Part shown: one piece after another, positions 48,990 to 61,721 of the stretch
Position numbering within the stretch: the stretch's first letter is position 1
How the letters are laid out: each line of letters opens with the position of its first letter
Assembly (NCBI RefSeq): GCF_040869045.1
Contig: NC_090323.1
Coordinates: 172,506,083 to 172,570,082 of the forward strand
DNA from: Eurosta solidaginis
Taxonomy: Eukaryota; Arthropoda; Insecta; Diptera; Tephritidae
Direction: 5' to 3'
DNA: 64,000 nucleotides
Made by a program: the position numbers and the translations under genes
The notes under the pieces: generated by a model
What the model was told of the DNA's origin: nothing
Databases searched by the model: none
The model's input: the letters and a program-made list of their open reading frames with translations, nothing else

Positions 48990-50300
48990 ACTTTAACACG
49001 ACGCTTGCACACAAGCTGACCCACCCCCAGCAAAATCGATAACTGAATATTTTGCAGTACAAATCGCAAAAATCCATTGTGAGTTCACGAAAACAGCTGA
49101 CTTTTGTTCACACAATTGCTTTTCACTTAACTGGCAGTCGACGTGTCAGATAGCATGGAGGAAGTATTGGTTAAAAGTGGAAAAAAATTTGTGATTTGCA
49201 TAATTTTAATGATTTTTTCGTACGAGGCTTTCAAATGAAAAATACATTAAATAGCTTCGCTAAAACTGATGCATCTGCTAATAAAAAGGCAAACTAACTT
49301 CATTTATAAGTACCTAAGGACACGTTAGATAATGAAGACTTTTTATTAATTTTTTTTGTTTTTGTTGTTGTCGTCCATGTCATCATTATGCCAATTTGCA
49401 ACTCGACTGAATAAATGAGAAATGAGAAAGTTAAATTATTATCCGCTGCTATTGCTGTCACTCAGTTGAGGTTGCTGTTGTTGTTGGCTGCAGTTGCTAG
49501 TCGATTATTTATCTTCTGGTCTGTGTATTAGTGTGTGCTTAGGTGATGATTAACGGTGTAATCCCAATGTTAATGAATGTCACATAATTTTAATGTGCGT
49601 CAACGGTGTTGGTGAAAATGAAAATTAAATTAGAGTGTTTGGTTTTAACAATGTCTTTGAATTGAGTTATAAGGTGTGAATGGACGGGCAGTGCACAAAA
49701 AATATAAAACAGTGACGTTATTAATTTAATAAACATATTAGTTTAAAATCAATTAATTTATTAATAGGTAATTGGTAAATGAATTTTAATGTGAAATAAT
49801 TGCTAACACTGTGTAAATATTCTACAATCATTTTTTTTCAGTTTTTGCTTAAACATCTAGCCGATTTTGCGTATTACTTAGCATAGCGTAGCAGACATAC
49901 CTTCTTCGCAAATACTGACGACGACACACGCCGTTAGCATTTCGGGAAGTACTACACATCTTTGAAAGAACATTTCTCTCGAACATTGCCAAAGCCATCG
50001 CACCTTTTTTCGACGCTTTCGATTACTTCGAACCATATACTTATTCCGTCATATATTTAAGTGATTTCCTCTTTTTTATTGCTAAGTGCTTAGGCTCTAT
50101 ATTTCCTGTATCATAAAAAGAAATTTAAATCATCCCGTGATATGACATTATTTTGAGTGAAAAATATGTTCAACAAATATGTATATACTTGATTATTTAC
50201 ATACCGCTGAATTTCTCTATGCAATAGTAATATGGTTCGATATCTTTTCATTGCCTACTAAGTAAATAACAGTGCTTAACTAGGAAACTGGGAAACAAAA
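48990..50300. other. Anonymous AT-rich DNA
   Basis: Nothing recognised apart from short GTT/TGT-rich runs near 49355 and 49470. Confidence 0.4.
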
Positions 50301-50304
50301 TAAC

Positions 50305-50665
50305 TCAGAAGTCACTGGATTGACTGCCCACGGCAAAGACAGGCCAAACTGTTTATATTTCCGGCAACGAAATTATCAGCCTAACTCATTAATGTAAGCA
50401 GGGAGGACCAACGAACTTTCACTGGGACACTGTGGTCTACGATATCACCTAAGTAAGTTAAATCTTCCCGATACTAAAATTTGTCGTTTTTGTGAGCTGG
50501 AGGATGAAACGCTTGTTCACATTCTCTACGAATGCGTCGCTATGGCAAGGCAGGAACTCTCCCATTTAGTTGGTGTGACTCTTGATTCCTAAGTGATATG
50601 GAGTAAAAAGCCTGAAGAGGTACTTAGATATATTAAAAGCCTCCACATAAAAAATTAGACTGAAA
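50305..50665 (+). pseudogene. LINE C-terminal relic (zinc-finger region after RNase H)
   Basis: RQRQAKLFI and VSREDQRTFTG in one frame, then GHCGLRYHLSKLNLPDTK, ICRFCELEDETLVHILYEC and LVGVTLDS in the next, followed after a stop by WSKKPEEVLRYIKSLH. The C-x2-C-E.E.E...H...C motif after a GHC..R.HL block is typical of the tail of I/R1/LOA-type LINE ORF2. One frameshift and at least two stops. Confidence 0.75.
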
Positions 50666-50720
50666 GGTCATTTACAATAGATCTACACAAAGGTCGCAGT
50701 GCTTTCAGGCTTAATAATAA

Positions 50721-51050
50721 TGTGACGAATATTAGTGACACTAAGTGATACTCACATCACTAATCTGATACTAGGTAAATAAAGCCACAACAACAATGAA
50801 GCAAGCTGCTACACTTGTATGTGCGTAAACGAATAAATCATTATGTCTACACATATGTACGTACATGCAGCAGAAAAGAGATGCACAAACACATGCATAA
50901 ATCTGAGATGGTCCCAAAAGTATGCAATTGTAACTGTGGAAGTGTCGCTCACAAATACACGCATATGAGTAGCTAGATGATGTAAATAAGAAAGTAAGTA
51001 TCATGCGCTGGTAAAGTGGGCTGAATCTGAGCAAACATTATCTAGCAATG
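50721..51050 (+). repeat. LTR fragment of the gypsy-1 family
   Basis: TGTGACGAATATTAG start, then TGTCTACACATATGTACG, GATGCACAAACACATGC, ATCTGAGATGGTCCC and AAGTATGCAATTG, the same blocks in the same order as 2830-3070. It lacks the TATA region and 3' end, so it is truncated near 51050. It directly follows the LINE relic. Confidence 0.75.
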
Positions 51051-51965
51051 AGTATAAGTGGTCCCTCCACAACACGAGCTCACTCTCTACGTCATTTACC
51101 AGGTCGCCATTAACATTCCTACAGGAAACCCCATCGGTATTGTTTCCTTCCGTCGCGCCCCGAATTGTTTGGTAGAAATTGCGTGCATTATTCCCTCAAG
51201 CCAGCACTGCCTGGTAACATTTACAGATCGAAAACTGCTCAAAGTGGGCATTTGCAAGAACCGATTGAAGTTATAATTAGGTTTCTTTGCGGTGAATAGG
51301 TTCTCGGAATTAAGTTTCCTGCTCTTCGATCAGGAGACAGGTAACTATATTAGTATAACTCTGCAGAAGCTGTTCTGTAAGTAATCACCTGAACCCTCTG
51401 GAAATATGTATGTGGGGGTGAACTTTCCTAGCATTGCCATTTAAAAGCAGTTGTTGTATGTTTTTTCTAGCTTTTTTAGAAAGAGTACTATGATCGCATA
51501 CAAGGCTTTGTGATACGTGAAGGTTCCAAGGGCACAATCGAGGTATGAGAACGTATTATAAATAACCATATTATTCTCGTAAGAAGTAAAATTCGTATGA
51601 TATTAAAGAATTCAGAACATTAGCGGGTGATAGTAAATCACCGTTCGGCCATATTCTAGCTACCCTCAGAGTCACCGTTCACCGATCATACCGATACTTT
51701 TAAACATCCATAAAACGAATAAGGTTTCGCCTCTTTTGCCGTCCATTTGCTATCCATCACATGTCTACCAATTTATCTACCACTAATTCTCCCATCATTA
51801 CAACTCCAAATTCCCCTGGGAAGGGGATACAACAAAAAAGGGACATCGTATAAGCACACTCTCTCTTAATTGTATGTGTGTACTAAAGAAGAAAGAAATG
51901 GTCACGGAAGGTATGCAGAATCGCATATTCTTCAAATAGCGCCACGAAATTTCTGGATAGTATTT
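51051..51965. other. Anonymous DNA
   Basis: No gene recognised; the ORF 51058-51276 shows no known motif. Confidence 0.35.
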
Positions 51966-52110
51966 TCACTCCCAGTATATTCCCGCCATTAAAAGATTGT
52001 CATTGAAAATTCATCTACTTCGCAGATGCCGTTCGGGGTCTGCATATAACATGTAGGTCCCATCCCGCCAATTTGGAGGGAAAGTTAAAAAGAACAGATA
52101 ACAGCAGGTT
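51966..52110 (+). mobile_element. tRNA-derived SINE, copy d, 5' truncated
   Basis: GTCATTGAAAATTCATCT, CGCAGATGCCGTTCGG, AACATGTAGGTCCCATC and CCAATTTGGAGGGAAAG follow the middle and 3' body of copy c. The tRNA-like head is missing. Confidence 0.7.
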
Positions 52111-53530
52111 AAAAGAGCAGGTTGATTTATGGAGTATAGAGGCCCTATTAGATTTTGTATTGGCTGAGTGCTATCTCAGCCTTCAACAATGCCCGCCCAT
52201 GAGCAATGTCATAGAAGTGGTCCCACTCCATGCTGATGAATATGATATTGAAAGCTTGCTTTAGATCATACCATGGCGAGGCCCTTGTATACTAGCCAAA
52301 ATTAAAACACTGTAACTTCCATTACGGCCAAAAGAAAGTAAGTAAATAAGACTTCGATTTATAGCTTCCTCTATTTTCCCCCTCTTCATCTATCCCGGTT
52401 ACTTTCCTACAATGCCCATTAAATGGCATTTCCTATCGAAAGATGCTAGTTTACATTCACGAGGACATCATTCAGCCTTGTTGTAACCCACTCTTAAAAC
52501 CGCCTAGACATCACACGAGCTCCTAGTTAAGGCTTTCCATGGTCGGCATTAGCACAAGTGAGCTCCCATATAAGGCCTTAATCGTTACCATTTATCCGTT
52601 TAGCAGATTCAATTTGAAAATATGTAAAAAGAAAACTCTTTTTTGGGCTTATTCATAAACGCTGCTTTTTCAAAGATTTTTTCAACCAGACAATTAGGTC
52701 TGCATACAAATGTACATACACAGCACATACCTTGACGCAAGCACACGTATTATCTATGCATATCTCTCATTTATACACGAAAACATAGATATACATATAT
52801 ACTTAAACCCTTCACCACCTATGCGTATTAGCTCGATTGAACTCTCAACGCTTGGTGCGTTTAAACCAAAATCTATGCAGTACGCCATGGCGTATGAGTG
52901 CTGTCCCTGACCGAATTGAGTGGAGTGCACATGTGTTTGTGTGTAGTTAGTTGTGTATGCACATATGCAAGTTTTTTATTTTCTTTTTTTTATGTTTGCT
53001 TATAAGATTTTTTCTTTCTCTTCACTTACATTTCTCACTATTACCGAATTTTTTCTTTCAATATTTGTTTTTTGATGTTATTCTATCTGTGTGTTTAACT
53101 GTGAGTGTATGCAACATACGTGTTTATTTGATTTTGATTTGTCCCTTTTGACAGGCTTTTAGCTTTATATGGGATTTGTATGCAGGAAAACATGAATTTG
53201 CACTTTTATGTGATTTTTCTAAAGCGGATTTCATTCATTTAGTGCTAACGCTCGCTTTTATATTTGCAAAAACACAATCGCACCCCCATGCACCAATGTA
53301 TGCGAATCAAAGCCAATTATGAATCCTTCAGTAGTTTCGTTGGAGATTCGGTTCTTAAATTTGTTCACTAAATTTTTTTACAGGATGAAGTTTATTCGAG
53401 ACCCTAGAAAATTAGAATCGAGAAAAAAATTTGCCCGAAAGTGGTATCAGTTTCATAACCAAAAGAAAATTGCGGGATTAAATAAGAATTTTATTCAAGA
53501 TCATGCGATTATTGCTTTAGGTATAATTTT
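52111..53530. other. Anonymous AT-rich DNA
   Basis: No gene recognised. Rich in ATACATA and CACATATG words near 52700-52970. Confidence 0.4.
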
Positions 53531-53533
53531 GGG

Positions 53534-54640
53534 TTAGGTTAGGTTGAACTGGCCGGTCAATAAGGATCTCACTTACACTGAATGTGTCCATATTAGTATC
53601 AGAATTTGTTTGACGACGAAACGTAAGAACCTCAATCAGGGGCCAGGACTTAAATTATGGAATAACTCCGTCCTCTAGGCAAGTACTAGAAGATTTCTGG
53701 GATATAGCCTAATTGCTGCCCCGAGACCTAGCAACTCTGCCCTCTCTTACGGCTGAAGCCTTGACCTCGCAAGCACAGGACATGAACAAACAACGTGCTC
53801 AACCGTATCTTCCTGCGGCTAAGACTTCCTACATCCGCTTACTGGCGAGGCCTTACTTATTAGCATGGGACGTCAGAAGGTAGTGTACAGTTCTCCTTCT
53901 CTCTCCAGTTCAGTCTTCTCTATTCAGATATATCAGCCGATTTGTGAATCTAATATTGTAGGATTTGCACATAACCTTAGCAATTATGCAACCCCGCTCT
54001 ATCCAGGCCCTGTTTCTTTTTGATTTCTTCCAAATGAATTGGGAGTATTACCTTCTATTCAACGAGTGCTGCAACCTCATTTGTCAACTAATAGGCTTTT
54101 TCCGGGAACCCAGTACAGATGAAGGGTACGGGGCTTGAACAGAGTTTTCCAATGCTCCTTTGCATTCCATGACACTTTTTGATGAAGTACTGTGTGAGAT
54201 TATTGCCTTAATCAACGCCAGGGCTATCAATATATATTGAGGAGACTGCGGCTTGGGCTTGCTTCCATAACAATTTCTGCTGCTTTATTCAGGACTATAA
54301 TTTCCGCCAGAAAGACCCTGCACTAATTTGACAGCCTGTTGAATCCCCTAATTTCTGTATCGACACAGTAAACCGCAGACCCGACCCATTCGGTTAGGTT
54401 GTCACCAGTGGTATACAAGTGTATAGTATGTTCTGCAATTTCTGCAACCTGGCGCCTAACCTCCGGGTCAACTGTGGCTTCCAGAGTTGGGGAACATATG
54501 GACCATATACTCCGTTGTCCCGATATTAGATGGCGATATACTGCCATGGCCATACAGCCTGCACTCAAGCTGCCCCGAGGCCTAAGCCTTGTTGCAGTGT
54601 CTAATGTGCTATTTTTGGTCATAAGGTCTGCAGGAGGCAT
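53534..54640 (-). pseudogene. LINE 3' half relic: RNase H to 3' tail
   Basis: Minus strand: HTIHLYTTGDNLTEWVG and AVYCVDTEIRGF correspond to the first RNase H strand (the TDGSK motif, degenerated), and SHSTSSKSVMECKGAL and LYWVPGKSL to later RNase H blocks. Then come a C-terminal zinc region (DTVEHVVC-like, CPVLARSRL) and the 3' end at 53534-53550, where plus-strand GGGTTAGGTTAGGTTG is the AACCT-repeat tail of the element. Heavily frameshifted. I/R1/LOA-type by architecture. Confidence 0.65.
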
Positions 54641-54679
54641 GCAATGCAGCTTTTACGGTTTTGGGATTGCTATAAGGTC

Positions 54680-54960
54680 TAACTTGAGACTCCTTCGTGA
54701 CAATTCCGAATTGTTTTCCGGATAATTTCAGGACATTCTGTGAATCATGCTAAAATTACTTCTGATTTCGGAATTATTCCGAAAATACCACCGCATCATT
54801 ACGGCGTGACTTTCGAAAAGTTGCGACTATTTCGGGACTGTACTCCAAAAGAGCTTAAGATTATGTGGGAACTCGTGAGGGGCCATTTCGGGATTACTTT
54901 CAGTATAAATCAGTTCAACAATTTACGGACCGCTAAGGCTTTATTCTCCAGATAATTTTT
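54680..54960. repeat. Degenerate TTTCGGGATTAT-like repeat, second site
   Basis: Words such as CCGAATTGTTTTCCGGATAA, TTTCGGGACTGTA and CATTTCGGGATTACTTTC repeat loosely, as at 10540-11180. Confidence 0.5.
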
Positions 54961-54987
54961 GGGCTATATCAGTTAGACTTCCGCATT

Positions 54988-56530
54988 ATTATACTCAGTT
55001 GAGCAGAGCTCACAGAGTATATTAAGTTTGATTGGATAACGGTTGGTTGTACAGGTATAAAGGAATCGAGACAGATATAGACTTCCATATATCAAAATCA
55101 TCAGGATCGAAAAAAAATTTGATTGAGCCATGTCCGTCCGTCCGTTAACACGATAACTTGAGTAAATTTTGAGGTATCTTGATGAAATTTGGTATGTAGG
55201 TTCCTGAGCACTCATCTCAGATCTCTATTTAAAATGAACGATATCGGACTATAACCACGCCCACTTTTTCGGTTTTTCGAAATTTTCGATATCGATATCA
55301 ATAATTCATTACCAAAGACAGATAAAGCGATGAAACTTGGTAGGTGAGTTGAACGTATGACACAAAATAGAAAATTCGTAAAATTTTGGATAATGGGCGT
55401 GGCACCGCCCACTTTTAAAAGAAGGTAATTTAAAATTTTGCAAGCTGTAATTTGCAGTCGTTGAAGATGTCATGATGAAATTTGGCAGGAACGTTACTCC
55501 AATTATTATATGTACGCTTAATAAAAATTAGCAAAATCGGAGAAGGACTACGCCCACTTTAAAAAAAAAATCTTTTTTAAAGTAAAATTTTAACAAAAAA
55601 TTTAATATATTTACAGTATATAAGTAAATTATGTCAACATTGGACAAAATACAAAAATAAAAGAAAATTTCAAAATGGGCGTGGCTCCGCCCTTTTTCAA
55701 TTAATTTGTCTAGGACACTTTTAATGCCATACGTCGAACAAAAATTTACCAATCCCTTTGAAATTTGGTAGGGGCATAGATTTTCTGACGTTAATTGTTT
55801 TCTGTGAAAACGGACAAAATCGGTTGAAGCCACGCCCAGTTTTTATACACAGTTGTCCGTCTGTCCTTCCGCATGGCCGTTAACGCGATAACTTGCGCAA
55901 AAAAACGATATATCTTAACTGAACTGAGTTTACGTACTTATCTGAACTCACTTTATCTTGGTATAAAAAATTAAAGAAATCCGACTTTGACCACGCCCAC
56001 TTTTTCGATATCGAAAATTACGAAAAATGAAAAAATGCCATAATTCTATACCAAATACGAAAAAAGGGATGAAACATGGCATTTGGATTAGTTTATTGAC
56101 GCGAAATATAACTTTAGAAAAAACTTTGTAAAATGGTTGTGACTCCTACCATATTAAGTAGAAGAAAATGAAAAAATTCTGCAGGGCGAAATAAAAAAAC
56201 CCTTGAAATCTTGGCAGGTATTACATATATAAATAAATTAGCGATATCCAACAGATGATGTTCTGGGTCACCCTGGTCCATATTTTGGTCGATATCTTGA
56301 AAGCGCTTTCACATATACAACTACCACCATTCCCTTTTAAAACTCTCATTAATACCTTTAATTTGATACCAATATCGTACAAACAAATTCTTGGGTCACC
56401 CCTGGTCCACCTTTATGGATATATCTAGAAAAGGCGACCACCTATACAACTACCACCACTCCCTTTTAAAACCTTCATTAACACCTTTCATTTGATACCC
56501 ATATCGTACAAACAAATTCTAGGGTCACCC
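54988..56530 (+). repeat. Dispersed non-coding repeat, type A, second copy
   Basis: Starts TTATACTCAGTTGAGCAG and follows 38134-39770 through GTCCGTCCGTTAACACG, four ACCACGCCCACTTTT-like blocks and GTGTCACC-type trailers to ACCACTCCCTTTTAAAACC. Uninterrupted here, so it shows what the 38-kb copy looked like before the hairpin and BEL insertions. Its last ~300 bases are missing. Confidence 0.8.
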
Positions 56531-56539
56531 CTGTTTTTG

Positions 56540-57800
56540 GTATAATTTCAGGAATGTTTCGGGATCATAATTGAAATCGATTAGAGTTTCGCTGCAGCTT
56601 TAGTGGAAATTCATATTCCAGTCAATATTTCGGTTCCAGTGTCACTATCGCTCTCGGTTTCTCTTTAGTTTACGTTAGCGGTGTCGGTTTCCGTTTTGTA
56701 TTCGATATCGCATTTGGAGCCAGCTATGTTTTCGTTTCCTGATACCACTTCGATTCTATCAACGACTTCTAAATCTGGTAAGCCCTTAGTTATAGTTTGT
56801 TGCTGGTCCCGATTCAAGCAGCTGTTAATCGTTTTGTCTCGGTCTTGGTTTAAATTTAGGTTGGAGTTCTATTTTCGCTGAAGGCTCTGGTCGCCATTTC
56901 GGCTCTGCAGTTTCCTTTTAGGTTCTTGTTCTAACTCTAGCTTCCATTTTGCTTCGGTTTGGGGTGATATTTTCTGTCTAGGTTCCGGCTTTGGCTACCA
57001 GCTTGATTTCGATACAAGTTTCTGTTCGAGCTCCAGTTTCGGTCTCAGCTTCGAGTTACTTTCCGACTGTAGTTTCGGTACCGGAACTAAATGCGGTACT
57101 GGTTTTAATTTTGCTTATACCTACCTTCAACGTTTGTTCCTGCTACTGTTTCCATAACGTTTTAAGAGCAGTTGTATGTTAGTGTTGTTGATGTTTTAGT
57201 AAAGGCAAAGATAGTCCCCGGAGGTTATTGTGGGTGTTGCACCTTGTGGTTGCAGCTTGATTGCACATACAACGATATGTTGTTACCCTTAAAAAGCTTA
57301 TATCTTTGAATCTTGGTGAACCTTTATGGCAGACATGCCTGCCACGGGAATAATCTAAGCATCTTATCCCGTTCTGTATAGTTACGGTTTATGGTTGAAG
57401 GTAATCAGTTTATAATTCAGTTCCAGTTTAAGCTCCAGTTTTATTGCTGATATTGTAGCCTGTTTTTCGTAAATTTTTCTGCATGATTTCGGTATCAGTT
57501 TTGGTTCTTTTGCTGCCTTTGGTTCCTACCAGCAGTATGATTCCTGTTAAAGTTTACTTTCGAGTTCCGATTCCGGTCCCAGTATCGAGCAATGTTCCAG
57601 TTCATGTTTCGGTCTTAGGCAAAGTTTTACTTTTTTTCTGATTTCGTTGCCAATTGCGACGCAAGTTCTTATTATGAGTTCAGTTCCAATTTCGTCTGCG
57701 GTTTCTGTATCATTTTGGTTACAGCTCAAGTTTAATTTTTAGTTCTGTTCCAATCTGGGTTGAAGCTTCGGTTTCGCAATTCTACTGCTAAACCGGCTGG
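56540..57800. repeat. Degenerate hexamer domain (TTCGGT / TTCCAG)
   Basis: About 1.2 kb in which TTTCGGT, TTCCAGTT, AGTTCCG and CTCCAGTTT recur in loose phase. Strand-asymmetric, no gene. An unrelated stretch (about 57180-57360) lies inside. Confidence 0.55.
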
Positions 57801-57879
57801 TCTGCTCTCGTTCTCCATACTTGGTACTGAAACCCCGAAGTCGGACTTTATTGTTCTTATGTTTAAATAAATTCTGTAA

Positions 57880-59240
57880 CAATAGGTTTTAGTATTCAAA
57901 GTAAAGCTTACAACTTTTCCTCGAAAATAAGCAATAATTTTGAGATTCGTGAAATCGAGAACTTGCCTTGTTACGAGATTCTTGAAAACTCGACATTTTC
58001 TCGACATTCTAAATTAAGTCGCTGCATAGCTTCAGGCTCTGACAGCCAAGCGGCTATCAAGGCCTTGAGCTCAGCTACAGTGCGATCGAGGGTGGTCTGG
58101 GAGTGCCTGACCTCGCTTGCGATTGCATCGAATTATTTTACAATTAAGATTATCTGGGTCCCGGGCCATAGTGATATCCCGGGTAACTGTAAAGCGGATC
58201 TCTTAGCCCGCATCGGTACAACTAAACCGGATGAAGATGGCTGTAGGGATTTCGGGATCCCGCTGGCCACCTGTGGATTGCTCCTCCATAGCTGGGCCTC
58301 GAATCAGCTCAGCAAACGTTGGGCGGATACCACGTCTTGCAGGGTAGCAAGATCTTTCTGGCCGAAAGTGGATGGCAGGAGGTCTGCTGAAATAATTGGG
58401 TTCACTAAGGCTTACCTATCAATGGTCATTGGGGTTTTGACAGGGGACTGTCCCATGGGTATCCATGCGGTACGTCTCAATATACTGGAAACTCCATCCT
58501 GCTGCAGCTGTATGGAGGATGATGAGGTGGAATCTCCAAATCACTTTATGCTTTATTGTCCAGCTGTAGCCAGAACTAGGCGAGAGTACTTCGGTCGCGA
58601 CTCACTTGGATCTCCCGACGATATATCCAAAGTTGAGATCGGTATCATTCGGAGCTTTATCGTTGCTACTCAACGATTCTCTAAGTAGCTAGATCTAAGT
58701 CACCGGTATTTTTGGTGTATGTGGTATCACAACGGACCTTCGTGTTGTCCAAGTGAGCTATCCTTATCAGGGCAGCTACCACCTAACCTATCCTATCCTA
58801 TCCTATATTTTCAGGCTAGAGAAATCGAGAGCTCCCTCTTCGTGGTATTCCCCAATATCGAAATACTCGCAAAGCTCGCTAATTTCTCGATATTAGTCCT
58901 GCTTTGCAAGTAATATATGTAGAGCATACGATTTCTTCTCGAACACAAGTAAGAATTTTGAGGCTCGAGAAATCAAGAAATTTTCTTCTCGCGAAATTCT
59001 CGAAAACTCGTTATCTTCTCGAAATTCAGTTCATTCACTGCATAGCCTGCGACTCGGTAAACCGAGAGGTCGGCTCTTCTTTATATCCCGGAATCACGAA
59101 ATACTCGTAAAGCTCACGAGCTTCTCCACATTCAATTCAGTCGCTGCATTATATATAAAGCATACGATTTCATCTTCTCGAAATTCTCGTTTGTGTTCAA
59201 GAAATCTTGAGTTCTAATTAATCTAATTAATCGCGAATTT
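57880..59240. repeat. Degenerate TTCTCGAAA repeat, split by a LINE fragment
   Basis: Motifs TTCTCGAAATTC, GAGAAATCGAGA and TTCAGTCGCTGCAT recur before 58028 and after 58810. The LINE relic 58029-58808 starts right after GTCGCTGCATAG, a unit landmark that reappears at about 59035 and 59140. Confidence 0.6.
58029..58808 (+). pseudogene. LINE ORF2 C-terminal fragment: RNase H plus zinc region
   Basis: Open from the left junction to TAG at 58686. RNase H blocks DSQAAIKALSS, RVVWECLTSLAIAS and IIWVPGHSDIPGN are followed by VARSFWPKVDGRRS, VIGVLTGDCPMGIHAVR and a C-terminal CCSCMEDDEVESPNH, YCPAVARTR finger. The 3' untranslated part ends in CTATC repeats (58785-58808). It is 5' truncated, as usual for target-primed insertions, and unusually well preserved (about 220 codons without a stop). 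The ATG at 57963 is in flanking repeat and is not a real start. Confidence 0.82.
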
Positions 59241-60230
59241 AGAAATTCGAGAAGAGCTACTTAAATTTTCATTCCATAGAATTATTTCGAAATTATCATT
59301 ATTAAAACATCCTTCAAACGGCTTCTATTGCCTAATTTTAGTGTGCCTTTGACGTTACCGAACAAACCACATGGCCTGTTTATTTTGGCAAAAAAAAAAA
59401 AACAACATTTATGGGTCCTTTTGTAAATCGAAGCGCCAAACATTGCCTGCCTTATTTCCCATTTTACTAATTACCAAAGCAACATTACACTTTGCATCTT
59501 TGGCTATATATTTTTCATATCTTTTTTTTGTTGATTCTACTATTCGTGGTGTTGTTGATACAAAAACAAAAAAATGCTTAGACTTTTATACTTACTTGTT
59601 GCAACTAATTAACTTGATGGATTCCATTAATTATGCCTCCAATGAGTTTGATGCCCTGCCAAAAAATAAAAAAAAAAATGTGGGCAGCATCAATAACTTG
59701 TATAAGAAAATGTGGTTGTTGGGGTTGTTGCTTTCTTGTTTTTGTATTGTGGTTTATTCATTGTAAAAGTTAATTTCCTAGTAATTTGCATTTATTAACA
59801 GACTATTTAGGATAATCATTTTATAAAGCTGAAATCAATTCTTTTTCTCTTGCCGTATCTGCTAAATGCTGGAGATATTTATAACCATTAAAAAATAGAT
59901 TTGTGGCTCAATAAATGTTTCACAGAAACTGGAAATATTTTAGTTCTGAAAAAAAGTTTTAAATGAAACAGAGGTGGACTTGAAGTGAAATTTCTTTTAT
60001 ATATACCATATTATGTCATCCATATTATATCATCTAACGTAAAATGACACTCTTAATTTGGACTTCAGTTCCTGTATGTATTTTTCTTCCAGATTTTGCG
60101 TGAAGGCTTCCATAGAATGACTGATGTGGGCTTCCCATTCCAAGTTTGGTTGTCTACGCATGGAGACGCATGAATGCATGGAGGACGAAAAAGAAATAAT
60201 GAAAAGGAAAATAATAACATTTGGACGATT
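59241..60230. other. Anonymous AT-rich DNA
   Basis: The ORF 59371-59766 (131 codons, hydrophobic, lysine runs from poly-A) has no motif I recognise and I do not call it a gene. Confidence 0.4.
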
Positions 60231-60234
60231 GGTT

Positions 60235-60590
60235 TTGGCATACACTGGAAAAGAAACATATCAATTGACAAACTTTAAAAAAAAATACAATATTAACACA
60301 GCGTTCAAAACATCGAATAATATAGGGCGAAAACTAAGAACTAACACTAACTCAGTGGATCCGTTTAGCAGCCATGGTGTATACAAGCTTACCTGCGGAT
60401 GCCAACACAGTTACATAAATAATAAGAAAGAAGTTCCGCGAACACATTGGAGATTACAACAAAAAATACGAAATCCAAACAGAACAGATAAACACAATTT
60501 CTGAAACAAAATATGAGCCTTTAAAATTTGTTTACAAGAAACGAAGTAATCACACAGGTACAACAGGCGAACAAAACAACAACAAATAAA
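60235..60590 (+). pseudogene. Penelope-like element, C-terminal fragment with GIY-YIG region
   Basis: LAYTGKETYQLTNFKKKYN and INTAFKTSNNIGRKL correspond to the linker after reverse transcriptase in Penelope-like elements. DPFSSHGVYKLTCGC and HSYI (60355-60415) form the start of the GIY-YIG endonuclease, here GVY..SYI. After a shift the next frame reads KKFREHIGDYNKKYE, the following helix. Reverse transcriptase is absent and the end is unclear. Confidence 0.72.
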
Positions 60591-61721
60591 CACAAAACAG
60601 TAAACACACTAAAGCAATAAACACACAAAGAAGGTCAAACGATAAGTATTACTGATTTCTACCTGCCTCAGTTCGTCATACAAACCGATAAGTTAAAACC
60701 ACCCTCGTTTCAGAATGAACACACAGCACATACATATACATATACACAAACATCCATTTTGACAATATCTGCTCATGTACCTACGAACTACAAATACAAG
60801 ACCAACGGAAATCGACACTCATGGCACAACGCCAGCATTGGTTTGTCACGAAACCAAATTTGTCAAGGGTGGACGGAAAATTATTTCAATGTACATCAAT
60901 TATCCACCCTGTCCGATAATTAAGAAAACAAAATGACTCAGTTATTATTATTGCTGAGGGATTACGGTGTCTGACTTGGACTGGCCTAGTGGTACCACAG
61001 CGTTCGACGAAACTTACTTCCATGCATTTTCAGTTATTATTTTGGAGTAATTTATAAGGTTGACAAATTACGAAATTTCCCCTTTGAGTTCAAGCCCCCA
61101 TACCACTATCTGTCTTGGAACTGTGAGCAAAAATTTATATTTACATACCTTCGTGGTTTATCGCAATCATTTCTAGATGGACTTAAATTTGTATAGAACA
61201 GGTCATTTCGTGCGAATTGTGAGAATTAGATTGGCACTGGTTGATACGTTAGGTGCTGCTCGTTTTGTTTTGATGGTCTGTATTTATATGGGTTTTATGT
61301 TCCTATGAAGAGAAGTAAATAAATCTTTTACGAAATAAATCTTATGCAATATCCCTTTACCCACCTATTTTGAAGAGAAAGCACTTTGTGGGCTTAAGGT
61401 AGACCGTAAAAGGTCAATTTCCCAATACTTATTTCCTCAGCTCATATCTCGCCCTTGAGAAGCAGGGAGAAGTTTCAATTCCTATTGGGCTATTTACTCC
61501 TACTCAACCGAGAACGAATTATGTCGCACATATACTTACATATCAGTAATCGGCTCGCTTTCCAAGGTAGCAGGTTCTAGGTACCGGAGCGACCCGGGAT
61601 TTTTCCCGGCCAAGGGCTGCCTTTTCATTGTAACGCCACTTAATTTGTTGTTGAGTAACCGACTGTAAAGTTGCGGACTTCAACTAGAAATCCAAGGCCG
61701 TGACCGAAATACAACTAAATT
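60591..61721. other. Anonymous AT-rich DNA with one GC-rich palindrome
   Basis: No gene recognised. CCCGGGATTTTTCCCGG near 61608 can form a short strong hairpin. Confidence 0.4.

Noticed and set aside
59371..59766. 131-codon hydrophobic ORF
   Set aside because: Composition follows poly-A and poly-T runs; no domain recognised.
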